Counted from the first letter of the stretch, positions 35,475 to 45,098 are shown. The stretch: DNA of 64,000 nt from Cupriavidus pauculus (GCF_008693385.1 NZ_CP044067.1:744001-808000), one strand, 5' to 3'. Translations and numbers: made by a program. The notes: generated from the letters alone by a model not told the origin.

Positions 35475-37304
35475 ATGTGCGGAATCGTGGGTGCGGTATC
35501 GCATCGCAACATCGTGCTGGATCTCGTGGATGGACTGAGACGGCTGGAATACCGCGGGTATGACTCGTGCGGGGTGGCCGCGATACAGGAGGGCAGGCTC
35601 GTCAGATCGCGCAGCGTCGATCGCGTCGCGGCATTGCGGGGCGATATCGCGGATCGCGGCGTCGATGGCCATACGGGCATCGCCCACACGCGCTGGGCCA
35701 CGCACGGGATGCCCGTCACGGCCAATGCGCATCCACACTTCTCCCCGAACGACGACGCGCCTCGCGTTGCGGTGTCCCACAACGGGATCATCGAGAATCA
35801 CGAGGCCCTGCGCACCGAGCTCGAAGGCCACGGCTATGTGTTCGCCAGCCAGACCGACAGCGAGGTCATCGCCCATCTGATCGACCACCTCTACAACGGT
35901 GACCTGTTCGAGGCCGTGCGCGAAACCGTGGCGCGCCTGCATGGCAGCTATGCCATTGCCGTGCTATGCCGCGACGAACCTCATCGGATGGTCGGCGCGC
36001 GCCGTGGCATGCCGCTGGTCGTGGGCGTGGGCGACGGCGAGAACTTCCTCGCCTCCGATGCGATTGCGGTGGCCAATGCCACCACGCAGATCGTCTATCT
36101 CGCGGACGGCGATGTCGCGGACGTGCAAATGCATCGCTACTGGATCGTCGATGCGCACGGCCAGCGCGTGGAACGCGACGTGCATACCGTCGCGGCGCAT
36201 AGCGCGGCGGCCGATCTCGGCCTCTACCAGCACTACATGCAGAAGGAGATTTTCGAGCAGCCGCGCGCCGTGGCCGATACGCTGCGCGATATCACGGCGA
36301 TCATGCCCGAACTGTTCGGCGACGGTGCCTACCGGCAGCTCGACAATATCGATGCCGTGCTGCTGCTGGCCTGCGGCGGCAGCTACCACGCGGCGCTGAC
36401 GGCGAGCTACTGGATCGAGCAACTGGCCAACCTGCCCGTGCGCGTGGAGATCGCCAGCGAGTACCGCTACCGAGAGCCGTTCAGCAATCCCCGGATGCTG
36501 GTCGTCGCGGTGTCGCAGAGCGGGGAGACCGCCGACGTGCTCGGTGCCGTGCATGCGGCGCGCGAACGCGGCATGCACCGTACGCTGGCCATCTGCAATG
36601 TCGCGACGAGCGCGCTGGTGCGCGAATGCGCCATGCACTTCATCACGCGCGCGGGCATCGAAATCGGCGTCGCGTCGACCAAGGCCTTTACCACGCAACT
36701 GGTGGCGCTCTACCTTCTTGCGCTCACGCTGGCGCAGATGCGCGGACGCCTGACGGACGCGGAAGAGCAGGAACACCTGCGCGCGCTCCGGCACCTGCCG
36801 GATGCACTGACGCGCGTCCTGGCGCTGGAGCCCAATATCATCGGCTGGGCGGAACAGTTTGCCCGCAAGGAGAACATGCTGTTCCTCGGGCGCGGCATGC
36901 ACTATCCCATCGCACTGGAAGGCGCGCTGAAGATGAAGGAGATCTCCTACATCCACGCCGAGGGCTACGCCGCGGGCGAACTCAAGCACGGCCCGCTCGC
37001 GCTCGTCAGCGACCAGATGCCCGTCGTGGCCGTGGCGCCCAACGACAGCCTGCTGGAGAAGCTGAAATCGAACATGTATGAAGTCAATGCCCGCAGCGGC
37101 AAGCTGTATGTCTTCGCGGACATCGACTGCGCATTGCAGCCCAGCCCCGGGCTCGAAATCATCCGGCTGACCGAGCATTACGGCATGCTTTCCCCGATCC
37201 TGCATACCATTCCCATGCAACTGCTGTCGTACCACACCGCGCTCGCGCGCGGCACGGACATCGACAAGCCACGCAACCTCGCGAAGTCAGTGACCGTGGA
37301 GTAG
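35475..37304 (+). CDS. glmS: Glutamine-fructose-6-phosphate aminotransferase (isomerising)
   Basis: A 609-aa enzyme making glucosamine 6-phosphate from fructose 6-phosphate and glutamine, the entry to peptidoglycan and LPS amino sugars. The N-terminal glutaminase starts [12 protein letters not shown] with Cys2 as nucleophile and carries RLEYRGYDS and HTRWATHG. Two SIS domains follow with [13 protein letters not shown] and [20 protein letters not shown], and the chain ends KSVTVE as in family members. Length equals that of the E. coli enzyme. The ATG at 35475 is fixed because Cys must be residue 2. Its 3' end overlaps the convergent DUF817 gene by 18 bp. A second genomic glmS is likely, as this one is regulator-linked. 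Confidence 0.95.
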   Translation: MCGIVGAVSHRNIVLDLVDGLRRLEYRGYDSCGVAAIQEGRLVRSRSVDRVAALRGDIADRGVDGHTGIAHTRWATHGMPVTANAHPHFSPNDDAPRVAVSHNGIIENHEALRTELEGHGYVFASQTDSEVIAHLIDHLYNGDLFEAVRETVARLHGSYAIAVLCRDEPHRMVGARRGMPLVVGVGDGENFLASDAIAVANATTQIVYLADGDVADVQMHRYWIVDAHGQRVERDVHTVAAHSAAADLGLYQHYMQKEIFEQPRAVADTLRDITAIMPELFGDGAYRQLDNIDAVLLLACGGSYHAALTASYWIEQLANLPVRVEIASEYRYREPFSNPRMLVVAVSQSGETADVLGAVHAARERGMHRTLAICNVATSALVRECAMHFITRAGIEIGVASTKAFTTQLVALYLLALTLAQMRGRLTDAEEQEHLRALRHLPDALTRVLALEPNIIGWAEQFARKENMLFLGRGMHYPIALEGALKMKEISYIHAEGYAAGELKHGPLALVSDQMPVVAVAPNDSLLEKLKSNMYEVNARSGKLYVFADIDCALQPSPGLEIIRLTEHYGMLSPILHTIPMQLLSYHTALARGTDIDKPRNLAKSVTVE

Positions 37305-38171
37305 CGCGGGCCGCGGCCGGCTGACCAGTGTCACCATCACATAGCTCATGATCATCAGCATGAACCACGACCCGAGCTTGCCGATGCCGACCAGATGCCA
37401 GCCGTCGAGCTGGTTGGGATACAGCCACGTGCGCGTCACGGTGCCGATGTTTTCGGCGAGCCAGATGAACAGCGCCACCAGCGTGAAGCCGAGCAGCATG
37501 GGCATGCGGCGGTGCACGCGGTCGATGCGGAAGTAGACCCAGCAGCGGCCGAAGGCCACGGCCACGAGCGCCATCAGGACGTAGCGGGCGTCCCACCAGT
37601 AGTGGTGCAGGAAGAAGTTTGCGTAGATGGCGAGCGACAGCGCGCCCGTGACGCGCAGCGGCGGATGGCGGGTAAAGCGGAAATCGAACTCGCGCCAGAC
37701 ACGCGCGATATAGCTGCCCACCGCCGCGTACATGAACCCCGTGAACAGCGGCACGTTGCCGACGCGCAGCACCGACGCCTCCGGATAGATCCATGAGCCG
37801 ACCGATGTCTTGAAGATCTCCATGACGGTGCCGGCCACGTGGAACAGCATGATCACCTTCGCTTCGTCCCAGGTCTCCAGCCGCAGCCACAGCATGGCGA
37901 TCTGGATCGCCACGGCCGCCACGACGAGAAAGTCGTAGCGCGTCAGCGCCGCGCCGGCCGGGTACCAGAGATGCGTGCCGATGAGCAGCGCTACCATCAG
38001 GCCGCCGAACAGGCAGGCCCACGCCTGCTTGATGCCGAACACCACGAACTCGTGCAGGACCGTGGCCCACGCCCCGCGCCTTGCGGCCCATGCTCCGGAG
38101 ATGTCCCTCCAGCCGTGGTACGTCGCGCTCAGGGTCGCCCGCAACGATCCGCCGTTTGTTGTCATTGTCAT
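37287..38171 (-). CDS. DUF817 family membrane protein
   Basis: A 294-aa protein with about eight hydrophobic helices. Signatures include [59 protein letters not shown] and [19 protein letters not shown]. These match the DUF817 (YoaT-like) family of unknown function. It lies directly downstream of the ECF sigma/anti-sigma pair in the same direction (62-bp gap) and could be in that operon. The start at 38171 (MTMTTNGGS) is preferred; upstream starts add unsupported residues. Confidence 0.85.
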   Translation of the reverse strand: MTMTTNGGSLRATLSATYHGWRDISGAWAARRGAWATVLHEFVVFGIKQAWACLFGGLMVALLIGTHLWYPAGAALTRYDFLVVAAVAIQIAMLWLRLETWDEAKVIMLFHVAGTVMEIFKTSVGSWIYPEASVLRVGNVPLFTGFMYAAVGSYIARVWREFDFRFTRHPPLRVTGALSLAIYANFFLHHYWWDARYVLMALVAVAFGRCWVYFRIDRVHRRMPMLLGFTLVALFIWLAENIGTVTRTWLYPNQLDGWHLVGIGKLGSWFMLMIMSYVMVTLVSRPRPALLHGH

Positions 38172-38233
38172 GCCGCTTGCGTTATCGATGCGGCATTTTG
38201 CCATCGGTGGCAGTGGCCCTCCAGCGAGCGCGG

Positions 38234-39106
38234 TCAATCCGCCGCGCGCTGCCATGCGGCGACGAACGCGCGCAACTCTCCGCCCGACGCGTCGGTCACG
38301 GCCCAGTAGCGCATGCCGCGCGCGCTCCAGCTTTCCATCTCGTAGCCCTGCACCACGCGTCCGGCGCTATCGCCGCGGTCCTTCTCCGGCAGGACGTAGA
38401 CCTCCAGCGGATGCTGGTTGCGGCGATAGACAAGCACCGCGACGCGGTGGCCGTCCACGTAGTCGAGGCGTCCGCCCACCAGCGGAAATCCCTCCGCGGC
38501 AAGGTCCCGGACCTCGGGCGCATAGTCGATGCGGCCGTTGAACCATGGCTTGACGGTATGGCGATCGGTGGACGCGACGTCGATCTCGCGCGTCGACAGC
38601 AGCGCGCGGACGTGGCTGGCAACGATCGCGTCCGCGGTAAGGTCGGTCGGGGATTCGCGCAGCGCGTAGCCGGCGATGGCCAGCCCCACGGCGGCCGCCG
38701 TCACGGCCGCCATGGCCGCGTTGAGAGCCGGCGACCATGTGAACCAGCGACGCCAGCCCGCCTTCAAGGCCGGAGCATCGGCCGGCCCCACGGTTGCCTC
38801 CATATTCGGTCCCACAGCCGATCCACCGGACGGAAAGGCGATACCGGGCGCCAGGTCGTCCCACCCGGCATCGGCATCGGTATCGGCAACTGGCAGCGCC
38901 GCCAGCACACGCGCGCGCAACGCGGGCGATGCACGGTAGTATCCCGCCCCCTGTCGTACGGTCCTCCGCAGCGCCCGCAATTCCCGCAACGCTGTCACGC
39001 AGTCGCCGCAATCCTCGAGATGCCGCTCCAGCCGAACGCTGTCGGCCGCGCCGATCTCGCCGTCCGCGCAGGCCTGCAGCAGTTGACGGGCTTCGTTGCA
39101 GTTCAT
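38234..39106 (-). CDS. Zinc-binding anti-sigma factor with one membrane helix
   Basis: A 290-aa protein. The N-terminal ZAS domain (CNEARQLLQACADGEIGAAD, then HLEDCGDC with the His-x3-Cys-x2-Cys zinc motif) would hold the ECF sigma factor. A single membrane helix follows near residue 130 (LNAAMAAVTAAAVGLAIAGY), and the remaining C-terminal half is periplasmic with strand-rich sequence (GGRLDYVDGHRVAVLVYRRN). Its ATG overlaps the sigma stop by four bases. It should release the sigma factor in response to an envelope or redox signal. Confidence 0.9.
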   Translation of the reverse strand: MNCNEARQLLQACADGEIGAADSVRLERHLEDCGDCVTALRELRALRRTVRQGAGYYRASPALRARVLAALPVADTDADAGWDDLAPGIAFPSGGSAVGPNMEATVGPADAPALKAGWRRWFTWSPALNAAMAAVTAAAVGLAIAGYALRESPTDLTADAIVASHVRALLSTREIDVASTDRHTVKPWFNGRIDYAPEVRDLAAEGFPLVGGRLDYVDGHRVAVLVYRRNQHPLEVYVLPEKDRGDSAGRVVQGYEMESWSARGMRYWAVTDASGGELRAFVAAWQRAAD

Positions 39107-39684
39107 GGCCGCCCTCCCCGCTCGCGCACATCGCCGACCCAGGCACCCGCACCCTGCCCCTCGCGCAAGAGCACGATCTCCGCGGCAAGCATGCGCCGTC
39201 CCCGCGCCAGCCGCGACATCACGGTACCGGCCGGAATATCGACGATGCGCGCGATATCGCGATAGTGCAGGTCCTCGAGCTCGCGCAGCACGATCACTTC
39301 GCGAAACGCCACGGGCAGCCGCTCGAGCGCCGCATGCACGAGCCGCACGTCCTCCTCGCGCAGCAGCACCTGCTCGGGATCGGCCGGCATGCCGTGCCAT
39401 GCCGGCAGCTCGGCGTCGGCGGCATTGTCGTCATAGCCGGTTTCGGCGGCGGATCTGCGTTGCTGGTACATCGTGAACCATGTATTGCGCACGATCGCGA
39501 GCAGCCATGGGCGCGGCCGCTCGCCCCGAAAACTCGCGAACAGGCGGAACGCGCGCAGGAACGCCTCCTGCACGACGTCGTCGGCATCGCTCGCGCCACC
39601 GCACAGCCACCGCGCGAGATTGTGCGCGGCGTCGAGGTGCGGCAGCACCAGCGCATCGAAGCGGCGGCGCTCGCTGGCGTCCAC
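39103..39684 (-). CDS. ECF-type RNA polymerase sigma factor
   Basis: A 193-aa group IV sigma factor with a GTG start. Region 2 is LPHLDAAHNLARWLCGGASD followed by DVVQEAFLRAF, and region 4 is ALERLPVAFREVIVLRELED followed by YRDIARIVDIPAGTVMSRL. It is first in an operon with its anti-sigma factor and perhaps the DUF817 protein. The promoter region upstream and that of the divergent phosphoesterase-cupredoxin operon carry the same GGGAATA-N16-GGTA pattern, which probably is this factor's own recognition sequence. Confidence 0.93.
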   Translation of the reverse strand: MDASERRRFDALVLPHLDAAHNLARWLCGGASDADDVVQEAFLRAFRLFASFRGERPRPWLLAIVRNTWFTMYQQRRSAAETGYDDNAADAELPAWHGMPADPEQVLLREEDVRLVHAALERLPVAFREVIVLRELEDLHYRDIARIVDIPAGTVMSRLARGRRMLAAEIVLLREGQGAGAWVGDVRERGGRP

Positions 39685-39760
39685 ATCAGGCCTCGTGATG
39701 CCGGGTGGCGGCGAAGGTGGGGTCTGTCGGCGATCGAATCATGTTGGGTATTCCTCGCTA

Positions 39761-39787
39761 TACCGACGGCACCCCGAGTTTATTCCC
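39761..39787 (-). promoter_or_regulatory. Candidate ECF promoter for the sigma/anti-sigma operon
   Basis: On the minus strand GGGAATA is followed after 16 bp by GGTA (preceded by GTC). It ends about 77 bp before the sigma GTG start. The element is repeated with identical spacing on the other strand for the divergent operon. Confidence 0.6.
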
Positions 39788-39831
39788 GCGATCGGCGGTT
39801 TGCGGTGAATTTTTTTTCGCGGCCGCTTGCC

Positions 39832-39858
39832 GGGAATATTCCGCTGTGGGCGACGGTA
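39832..39858 (+). promoter_or_regulatory. Candidate ECF promoter for the phosphoesterase-cupredoxin operon
   Basis: GGGAATA at 39832-39838, 16 bp, then GGTA at 39855-39858 (preceded by GAC), ending 32 bp before the phosphoesterase ATG. The arrangement mirrors the sigma-operon promoter. Confidence 0.6.
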
Positions 39859-39890
39859 AGACTGGCAGGATCATCCAGCAAGGAGCCACC

Positions 39891-40790
39891 ATGACCCTCC
39901 CCTGCAACCGGCGCGCCTTTCTGCGCCTGGCCGGCGCCGGTGCCGGCGCCGTCTTCGCCTCCGGCCTGCCCGGCTGGGCCGCCGCGCGCGACGACGACTT
40001 CTTCTTCGTGCAGTTGTCCGATTCCCACTGGGGATTCCAGGGCGCGGCAAACCCCGACGCGCGCGGCACGCTGCCCCGCGCGGTGGCGGCCGTCAACGCG
40101 CTGCCGCGCGAGCCGGACTTCATCATGTTTACGGGCGACCTCACCCACTCCACCGACGATCCGGCCGAACGGCGCAAGCGCATGCGTGAGTTCCAGGCGG
40201 CCATCGCTCCGCTCAAGGCCGGCCAGATCCATCTGATGCCGGGCGAGCACGACGCAAGTCTCGACAACGGCGAGGCCTATCGCGAGCTGTTCGGGCTCAC
40301 GCATTACACGTTCGATCACAAGGGGCTGCACGCGATCGTGCTCGACAACGTGTCCGATCCCACGGGGCAGGTCGGCGACGCACAACGGCAATGGCTGGCG
40401 GACGATCTGTCGAAGCAGCCGCGCGATGCGCGCATCGTGGTGTTCACGCACCGGCCGCTGTTCAACCTCTATCCGCAATGGGACTGGGCCACGCGCGATG
40501 GCGATCGCGTGGTCGAGTTGCTGATGCCTTACCAGAACGTGACCGTGTTCTACGGCCATATCCATCAGGAGCATCACCACCTTACCGGGCATATCGAGCA
40601 TCATGCGGCGCGGTCGCTGATGTTTCCGCTGCCGCCACCGGGCTCCCAGCCCCGCCGCGAGCCGCTGCCCTGGGATGCGGCACAACCGTACCGCGGACTG
40701 GGATGGCGCGAGGTGACAGCGATGCGGCAGCCGGCCGGCTACCGGCTGGCCGAACGTCCCGTGAGCGATACCTCGGGAGGCCAGTCATGA
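39891..40790 (+). CDS. Tat-exported calcineurin-like metallophosphoesterase
   Basis: A 299-aa secreted phosphoesterase. The signal NRRAFLRLAGAGAGAVFASG has a twin arginine. Metal-binding blocks are QLSDSHWGF (D-x-H), MFTGDLTHSTDD, LMPGEHDASLDN (GEHD in place of the usual GNHD), VVFTHRPLF and FYGHIHQEHHH. The GNHD to GEHD change affects a metal ligand asparagine and is unusual. An AAGGAG site precedes the ATG. Its stop overlaps the cupredoxin ATG, and both would be expressed with the divergent ECF sigma factor. Substrate unknown. Confidence 0.88.
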   Translation: MTLPCNRRAFLRLAGAGAGAVFASGLPGWAAARDDDFFFVQLSDSHWGFQGAANPDARGTLPRAVAAVNALPREPDFIMFTGDLTHSTDDPAERRKRMREFQAAIAPLKAGQIHLMPGEHDASLDNGEAYRELFGLTHYTFDHKGLHAIVLDNVSDPTGQVGDAQRQWLADDLSKQPRDARIVVFTHRPLFNLYPQWDWATRDGDRVVELLMPYQNVTVFYGHIHQEHHHLTGHIEHHAARSLMFPLPPPGSQPRREPLPWDAAQPYRGLGWREVTAMRQPAGYRLAERPVSDTSGGQS

Positions 40791-41161
40791 CGACGCGCGT
40801 ACACACCCGGCGCCGCACGGTGCTTGCATGGTCGGCGGCACTGCTCGCCACGCCGTTGATCGCCAGGCTCGGCGACGCCGCCGCGCCCCGCGTGATTCCC
40901 GTTCGCGCGCGGCGCTTCGTGTTCACGCCGGACAAGATCGTGCTGAAGGCAGGAGAGCCTGTGGTGCTGGAGTTGATCGCCGAGGACGTGATCATGGGCT
41001 TCAGCGCGCCGGACCTCGGCGTGCGCGCCGATATGCCGCCGGGGCAGACCGTACGGCTCGCGGTCACGCCCGCGAAGGCGGGGACCTATACATTCCTGTG
41101 CGACCTGTTCTGCGGGTCCGGGCATGAGAGCATGTCCGGTGTGATTGAGGTCAAAGCCTGA
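40787..41161 (+). CDS. Exported cupredoxin with CuA-like ligand motif
   Basis: A 124-aa exported protein (RRRTVLAWSAALLATPLIAR signal). The cupredoxin fold ends in CDLFCGSGHESM, giving Cys105, Cys109, His113 and Met116 in the exact spacing of the binuclear CuA site of cytochrome oxidase subunit II. The fifth CuA ligand, a histidine in the EDVxHGF segment, is replaced by Met70 (AEDVIMGFSAPDL). The site may therefore be a modified copper centre. Coupled to the phosphoesterase gene and probably under ECF control. Confidence 0.87.
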   Translation: MTTRVHTRRRTVLAWSAALLATPLIARLGDAAAPRVIPVRARRFVFTPDKIVLKAGEPVVLELIAEDVIMGFSAPDLGVRADMPPGQTVRLAVTPAKAGTYTFLCDLFCGSGHESMSGVIEVKA

Positions 41162-41180
41162 GCAAGGTCAAAGCCTGAGC
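41148..41180 (+). repeat. 17-bp tandem duplication across the cupredoxin stop codon
   Basis: AGGTCAAAGCCTGAGC occurs at 41148 and again at 41165, one base apart. The duplicated segment includes the final codons and the TGA. Confidence 0.75.
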
Positions 41181-41197
41181 GAGTTCAAGCGAAGGCC

Positions 41198-41515
41198 CTA
41201 CGGCTGCGCGGGCTTCGACGTCTCCGTCACGCGCAGGGAGGGCAGCCACACATCCGGGCCCGGCGCCCGGACCACGGTTCCCTTCACCCTCGTCTCGCGC
41301 CCCGCCAGCGACCTCGCCTCCGCCAACGGCATGCCGATCAGCTCCCAACTCTCCTTCGATGTCGTGTGCATCATCACGGTCGGGAACGGTTCGTTGCCCT
41401 TGATATGAATCTCGCCGACCAGCGTTCTCTCTCCGGAATCCGCGGCCGCGGCGCACGCGGTCAGGCCGAGGGCCATCAGCAAAGGCAGGATCTTGGTTTG
41501 CATTGTCTTGTCCAT
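41198..41515 (-). CDS. Small lipoprotein, about 105 aa
   Basis: The signal MQTKILPLLMALGLTACAA contains a lipobox (LTAC). The mature part (TLVGEIHIKGNEPFPTVMMH, then RETRVKGTVVRAPGPDVWLP) is a small beta-rich domain resembling OB-type exported proteins. An alternative start is at 41503 (MQTK). It is convergent to the cupredoxin gene and is not obviously part of another operon. No function is recognised. Confidence 0.72.
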   Translation of the reverse strand: MDKTMQTKILPLLMALGLTACAAAADSGERTLVGEIHIKGNEPFPTVMMHTTSKESWELIGMPLAEARSLAGRETRVKGTVVRAPGPDVWLPSLRVTETSKPAQP

Positions 41516-41550
41516 CGGAAGAAAGGGCGGCAACCGCCGCCCCCCCTAGC

Positions 41551-43281
41551 TTACTGAATGACGACCGATAGCGTCGAGCCCGCGGGGACCTTCACCGTTT
41601 CACTGTAGGTACCGGACACGGCCCTGCGCACGACCGGCAGGCTGGCGTACGGCTGCAACGTCGCGGGTACCGATTGCGTCAGCGTGCGGGTGGCCAGCAA
41701 CGCCTGCGGGTCGATTACCGGCAGCGTGAAGCCACCGTCCGCGCGCGCCGGGAAGCCGTAACCGGTCGGGCTGGGCGCCTTCATCAGCGAGGCCGACGTC
41801 GCGCCGAAGCGGCGCAGCTGCTCGCCGAGGCTCGACGTCGGGACAGTCGCCCGAATCGACGAATCCAGCACGGTCAGCGAGTCGGTGCTGCTCACGTTCG
41901 TCAGCAGGTGCTTGTAGAACGCAAGGCCGAGCTGCCGGTCGAGGAAGCCGCCCAGCGAGCCGGACACCGAATAGCTGTCGCAAGCCGGCCCAAACGGGTC
42001 CCACGTGGTCAGGCTGCAGTTATACGACCCGGCCTTGTAGCCGACGTAGTTGGGGAACCGGACATCCCGGATGGCGTTGTAGGTCGGGTCGATCGACTGG
42101 CTCGCGAAGTCTTCCATCATCATCGCGGTGCCTTCTTCCAGCCAGGTATCGAAGGCATTGGCGGGTCCCTGCACCACGGCGCGACGGTAGAAGTTCTGCA
42201 TATGCATGCCTTCGTGCGCCATCGTGAGGAGCATCGACTGCAGGCCCGACGAACCGCCAAGGTAAAGCGTCTCCGCATCCAGATACAGCGACACCGACTG
42301 GTTGCTGAACGCACTGCCCGCCGTCGTCAGCGCATTGCGCGCGTAGAAGTATCCGACTACGCCAAACGGCCGGCCATTGTTGTCGAAGTTCAGGATGACG
42401 ATGTCGATCGGCTGCGCGACCGCGCCGCTGATGAGGTCGGTATAGGGGTGCGGCCCCCAGACCGGCCCACCGGTCTGCTTGAGCATGTCGTAGATCTTGC
42501 CCGTCGGGACGAACCCCGCATACAGCGCATTGACGGTGGCGGCGCTGACCTTGGTCGGGTCGCTCTCGGCGCTTTCCACCCAGAAATTCACGACCGTGCC
42601 ATCGGAAGCGGTATCCGTGCGCACCAGCGTCGTGGCGCGCACGCTGTTGTCCTCGTGGAAGAAGTTTCGCGTATCGCCAACCGTATAGGCCGCGCGCTGG
42701 GGGACCGTGCCGAACGACGAACCGTTGATCCCCGCCTTGCGGGGACCGGCAAGTGCCGCCCAGCCGTCGCGGTTGAAGTCCGAGATGCGGCGCGTGATCG
42801 CGCTCTTGCCGTCATCGAGCTGGATCGCGCTCGCGGCGATCGTCGGCAGGTACGAGGCCGTCAGCGGGATGGTCGGCATCGTCTGCGCCGTGCCCGTCTG
42901 GTTCGTGAAGACCAGCGTCACGTCCTGGCCGCCGAGCCCGGAGATGCTGATCGGCATGTCCACGGCGGAGGCGGTCGCATTGATGTTCTGCCACACGCCG
43001 ATTCCGCTACCGGCGTAAGTGTTGGCGTCCACGGCGGCACAGCCCGAGCAGGCCGGCGATACGACGCTGGTCGGCTTGGCGACCGGGTCGGCGGGCGTGG
43101 CCGGCGTTCCGGGGGTGCCGGGGGTGCCGGGGGTACCCGGTGTTTGGGTGCCCGTGGTGGCGGTCGTGGATTGCGCCGCGGGGGCATCGTCCCCACCGCC
43201 TCCGCAGGCGGCAAGCACGGCAGATGTCAGCAAGGCCACGGCCAGAGACCCCGGGAAAGACAAAGTGCGCACGTTGCGCAT
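41551..43281 (-). CDS. Lipoprotein metallopeptidase of the M30 (hyicolysin) type
   Basis: A 576-aa exported lipoprotein. The signal ends in the lipobox VLAAC followed by GGGGDD, then a Thr/Pro/Gly repeat linker (TPGTPGTPGTPGTPATPA). The catalytic zincin motif is AHEGMHMQNF near residue 356, with a downstream glutamate in WLEEGTAMMMEDF. This HExxH plus EEGTAM arrangement is typical of the M30 family. It would act on proteins or peptides at the cell surface. The start at 43281 (MRNVRTLSF) follows a clean AAGGAG; the linker is encoded by a GC-rich nine-base repeat. Confidence 0.85.
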   Translation of the reverse strand: MRNVRTLSFPGSLAVALLTSAVLAACGGGGDDAPAAQSTTATTGTQTPGTPGTPGTPGTPATPADPVAKPTSVVSPACSGCAAVDANTYAGSGIGVWQNINATASAVDMPISISGLGGQDVTLVFTNQTGTAQTMPTIPLTASYLPTIAASAIQLDDGKSAITRRISDFNRDGWAALAGPRKAGINGSSFGTVPQRAAYTVGDTRNFFHEDNSVRATTLVRTDTASDGTVVNFWVESAESDPTKVSAATVNALYAGFVPTGKIYDMLKQTGGPVWGPHPYTDLISGAVAQPIDIVILNFDNNGRPFGVVGYFYARNALTTAGSAFSNQSVSLYLDAETLYLGGSSGLQSMLLTMAHEGMHMQNFYRRAVVQGPANAFDTWLEEGTAMMMEDFASQSIDPTYNAIRDVRFPNYVGYKAGSYNCSLTTWDPFGPACDSYSVSGSLGGFLDRQLGLAFYKHLLTNVSSTDSLTVLDSSIRATVPTSSLGEQLRRFGATSASLMKAPSPTGYGFPARADGGFTLPVIDPQALLATRTLTQSVPATLQPYASLPVVRRAVSGTYSETVKVPAGSTLSVVIQ

Positions 43282-43427
43282 GTATTTCTCCTTATTGTGT
43301 TGGATGCCGCGATCCGTCAATACGCGGCATTCCCCTTATCGGCAGAAATACGAGGTCGAATCACCCCGCCATCGGGGGGCGCCCGGCCATTGGGCTATCA
43401 TGCGGGTCCCCTCCGAAGTGGTCCCCT

Positions 43428-45098
43428 ATGATTACCGTCCGCAATGTCACGCTGCGCCGTGGCGTCAATGTCGTGCTCGATCGCGCGTCCGTCACCTTCA
43501 ATCCCGGCGAGAAAATCGGTCTTGTTGGCCGCAATGGCGCGGGAAAGTCGTCCTTTTTCGGCCTTCTGAACGGCACGCTGCACGAAGACAGCGGCGAATT
43601 CTCGATTCCGGCCGCGTGGCGGATGGGTCAGGTCGCGCAGGACATGGCGGAGACCGAGCAAAGCGCGACCGACTTCGTGGTCGAGGGGGACACCGTGCTG
43701 CTGGCCGCGCAGGCCGAGGTTGCGGCCGCCGAGGCCAGCGAGGACGGCATGCGCATGGCCGAGGCCTATATGGCCCTGCACGACGCCGGCGCGCACGACG
43801 CGCCCGCCCGTGCCCAGGCGCTGATCCTGGGTCTCGGTTTCGGCGCCGCGCAGCTGAGCCAGCCCGTCAACAGCTTCTCGGGCGGCTGGCGCATGCGGCT
43901 ACAGTTGGCCCGCGCGCTGATGTGCCCGTCCGACCTGCTGCTGCTCGACGAACCGACGAACCACCTGGACCTCGATGCGCTGGTCTGGCTCGAAGCATGG
44001 CTCAAGCGTTATGCGGGCACGCTGGTCGTCATCAGCCACGACCGCGAGTTCCTCGATGCGGTGACGCAGGTCACCGTGCACGTCGATAACGCGAAGCTCG
44101 TGCGCTACGGCGGCAACTACAGCCGGTTCGAGGAGATGCGCGCGGAGCAGCTGGAGCTGCAGCAGGCCGCGATGGCCAGGCAGGCGGACAAGATCGCCCA
44201 TCTGCAGAAGTTCATCGACCGCTTCAAGGCCAAGGCGTCGAAGGCCAAGCAGGCACAGAGCCGCGTCAAGGCGCTCGAGCGCATGGAAAAGATCGCCCCG
44301 GTGCTGGCCGACGCGGAGTTCTCCTTCGAATTCAAGGAGCCGCTCAACGTCCCGAATCCGCTGCTCTCGATGCTCGATGCGAGCTTCGGCTACCCGGTGC
44401 CCGACGACGCGCCGGCAGGCGCCACGCCCACGGTCATCGTGCGCGGCATCAACCGTTCGGTGATGGCCGGCCAGCGTATCGGCATTCTTGGCGCCAACGG
44501 GCAAGGCAAATCCACGCTCGTGAAGACCGTGGCACACGCCCTGGCCCCGATTGCCGGCGAGATCAGCGAGGGCAAGGGCCTGAATATCGGCTACTTCGCG
44601 CAGCAGGAACTGGACGTGCTGCGTCCGCACGACACGCCGATGGAACACATGATCCGCCTGGCGAAGGACACGCCGCCCCATATGCGCGCGCCAGGCCAGA
44701 GCGGCACCGAACAATCGCTGCGCACCTTCCTCGGCACGTTCAATTTCAGCGGCGACATGGTGCATCAGGCCGTCAGCACGATGAGCGGCGGCGAAAAGGC
44801 ACGGCTCGTGCTGTGCATGATCGTGTGGCAACGCCCCAACCTGCTGCTGCTCGACGAGCCGACCAACCATCTGGACCTGGCCACGCGCGAAGCGCTGGGC
44901 ATCGCGCTCAACGAGTTCGAAGGCACCGTGATGCTGGTCAGCCACGACCGCGCGCTGCTGCGCGCCGTCTGCGACGAGTTCTGGCTGGTCACCAAGGGTG
45001 GCGTCCATCCTTTCGACGGCGATCTGGAGGACTATCAGCAGTTCCTGCGCAACGAGGCGCGACGCATGCGCGAGGAGATGCAGGGCAAGCCGCAATAA
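43428..45098 (+). CDS. ABC-F family ATPase (YheS/Uup-like)
   Basis: A 556-aa soluble protein with two ABC domains and no membrane segment. Walker A motifs are GRNGAGKSS (about residues 34-42) and GANGQGKST; signatures are NSFSGGWRMRLQLA and STMSGGEKARLVLC; Walker B blocks are LLLLDEPTNHLDL in both halves. The inter-domain linker is basic and helical (RADKIAHLQKFIDRFKAKAS-like). ABC-F proteins bind the ribosomal E site and tune translation. The ATG at 43428 gives the canonical MITVRNVTLRRG start. It is convergent with an MFS gene eight bases away. Confidence 0.93.
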   Translation: MITVRNVTLRRGVNVVLDRASVTFNPGEKIGLVGRNGAGKSSFFGLLNGTLHEDSGEFSIPAAWRMGQVAQDMAETEQSATDFVVEGDTVLLAAQAEVAAAEASEDGMRMAEAYMALHDAGAHDAPARAQALILGLGFGAAQLSQPVNSFSGGWRMRLQLARALMCPSDLLLLDEPTNHLDLDALVWLEAWLKRYAGTLVVISHDREFLDAVTQVTVHVDNAKLVRYGGNYSRFEEMRAEQLELQQAAMARQADKIAHLQKFIDRFKAKASKAKQAQSRVKALERMEKIAPVLADAEFSFEFKEPLNVPNPLLSMLDASFGYPVPDDAPAGATPTVIVRGINRSVMAGQRIGILGANGQGKSTLVKTVAHALAPIAGEISEGKGLNIGYFAQQELDVLRPHDTPMEHMIRLAKDTPPHMRAPGQSGTEQSLRTFLGTFNFSGDMVHQAVSTMSGGEKARLVLCMIVWQRPNLLLLDEPTNHLDLATREALGIALNEFEGTVMLVSHDRALLRAVCDEFWLVTKGGVHPFDGDLEDYQQFLRNEARRMREEMQGKPQ

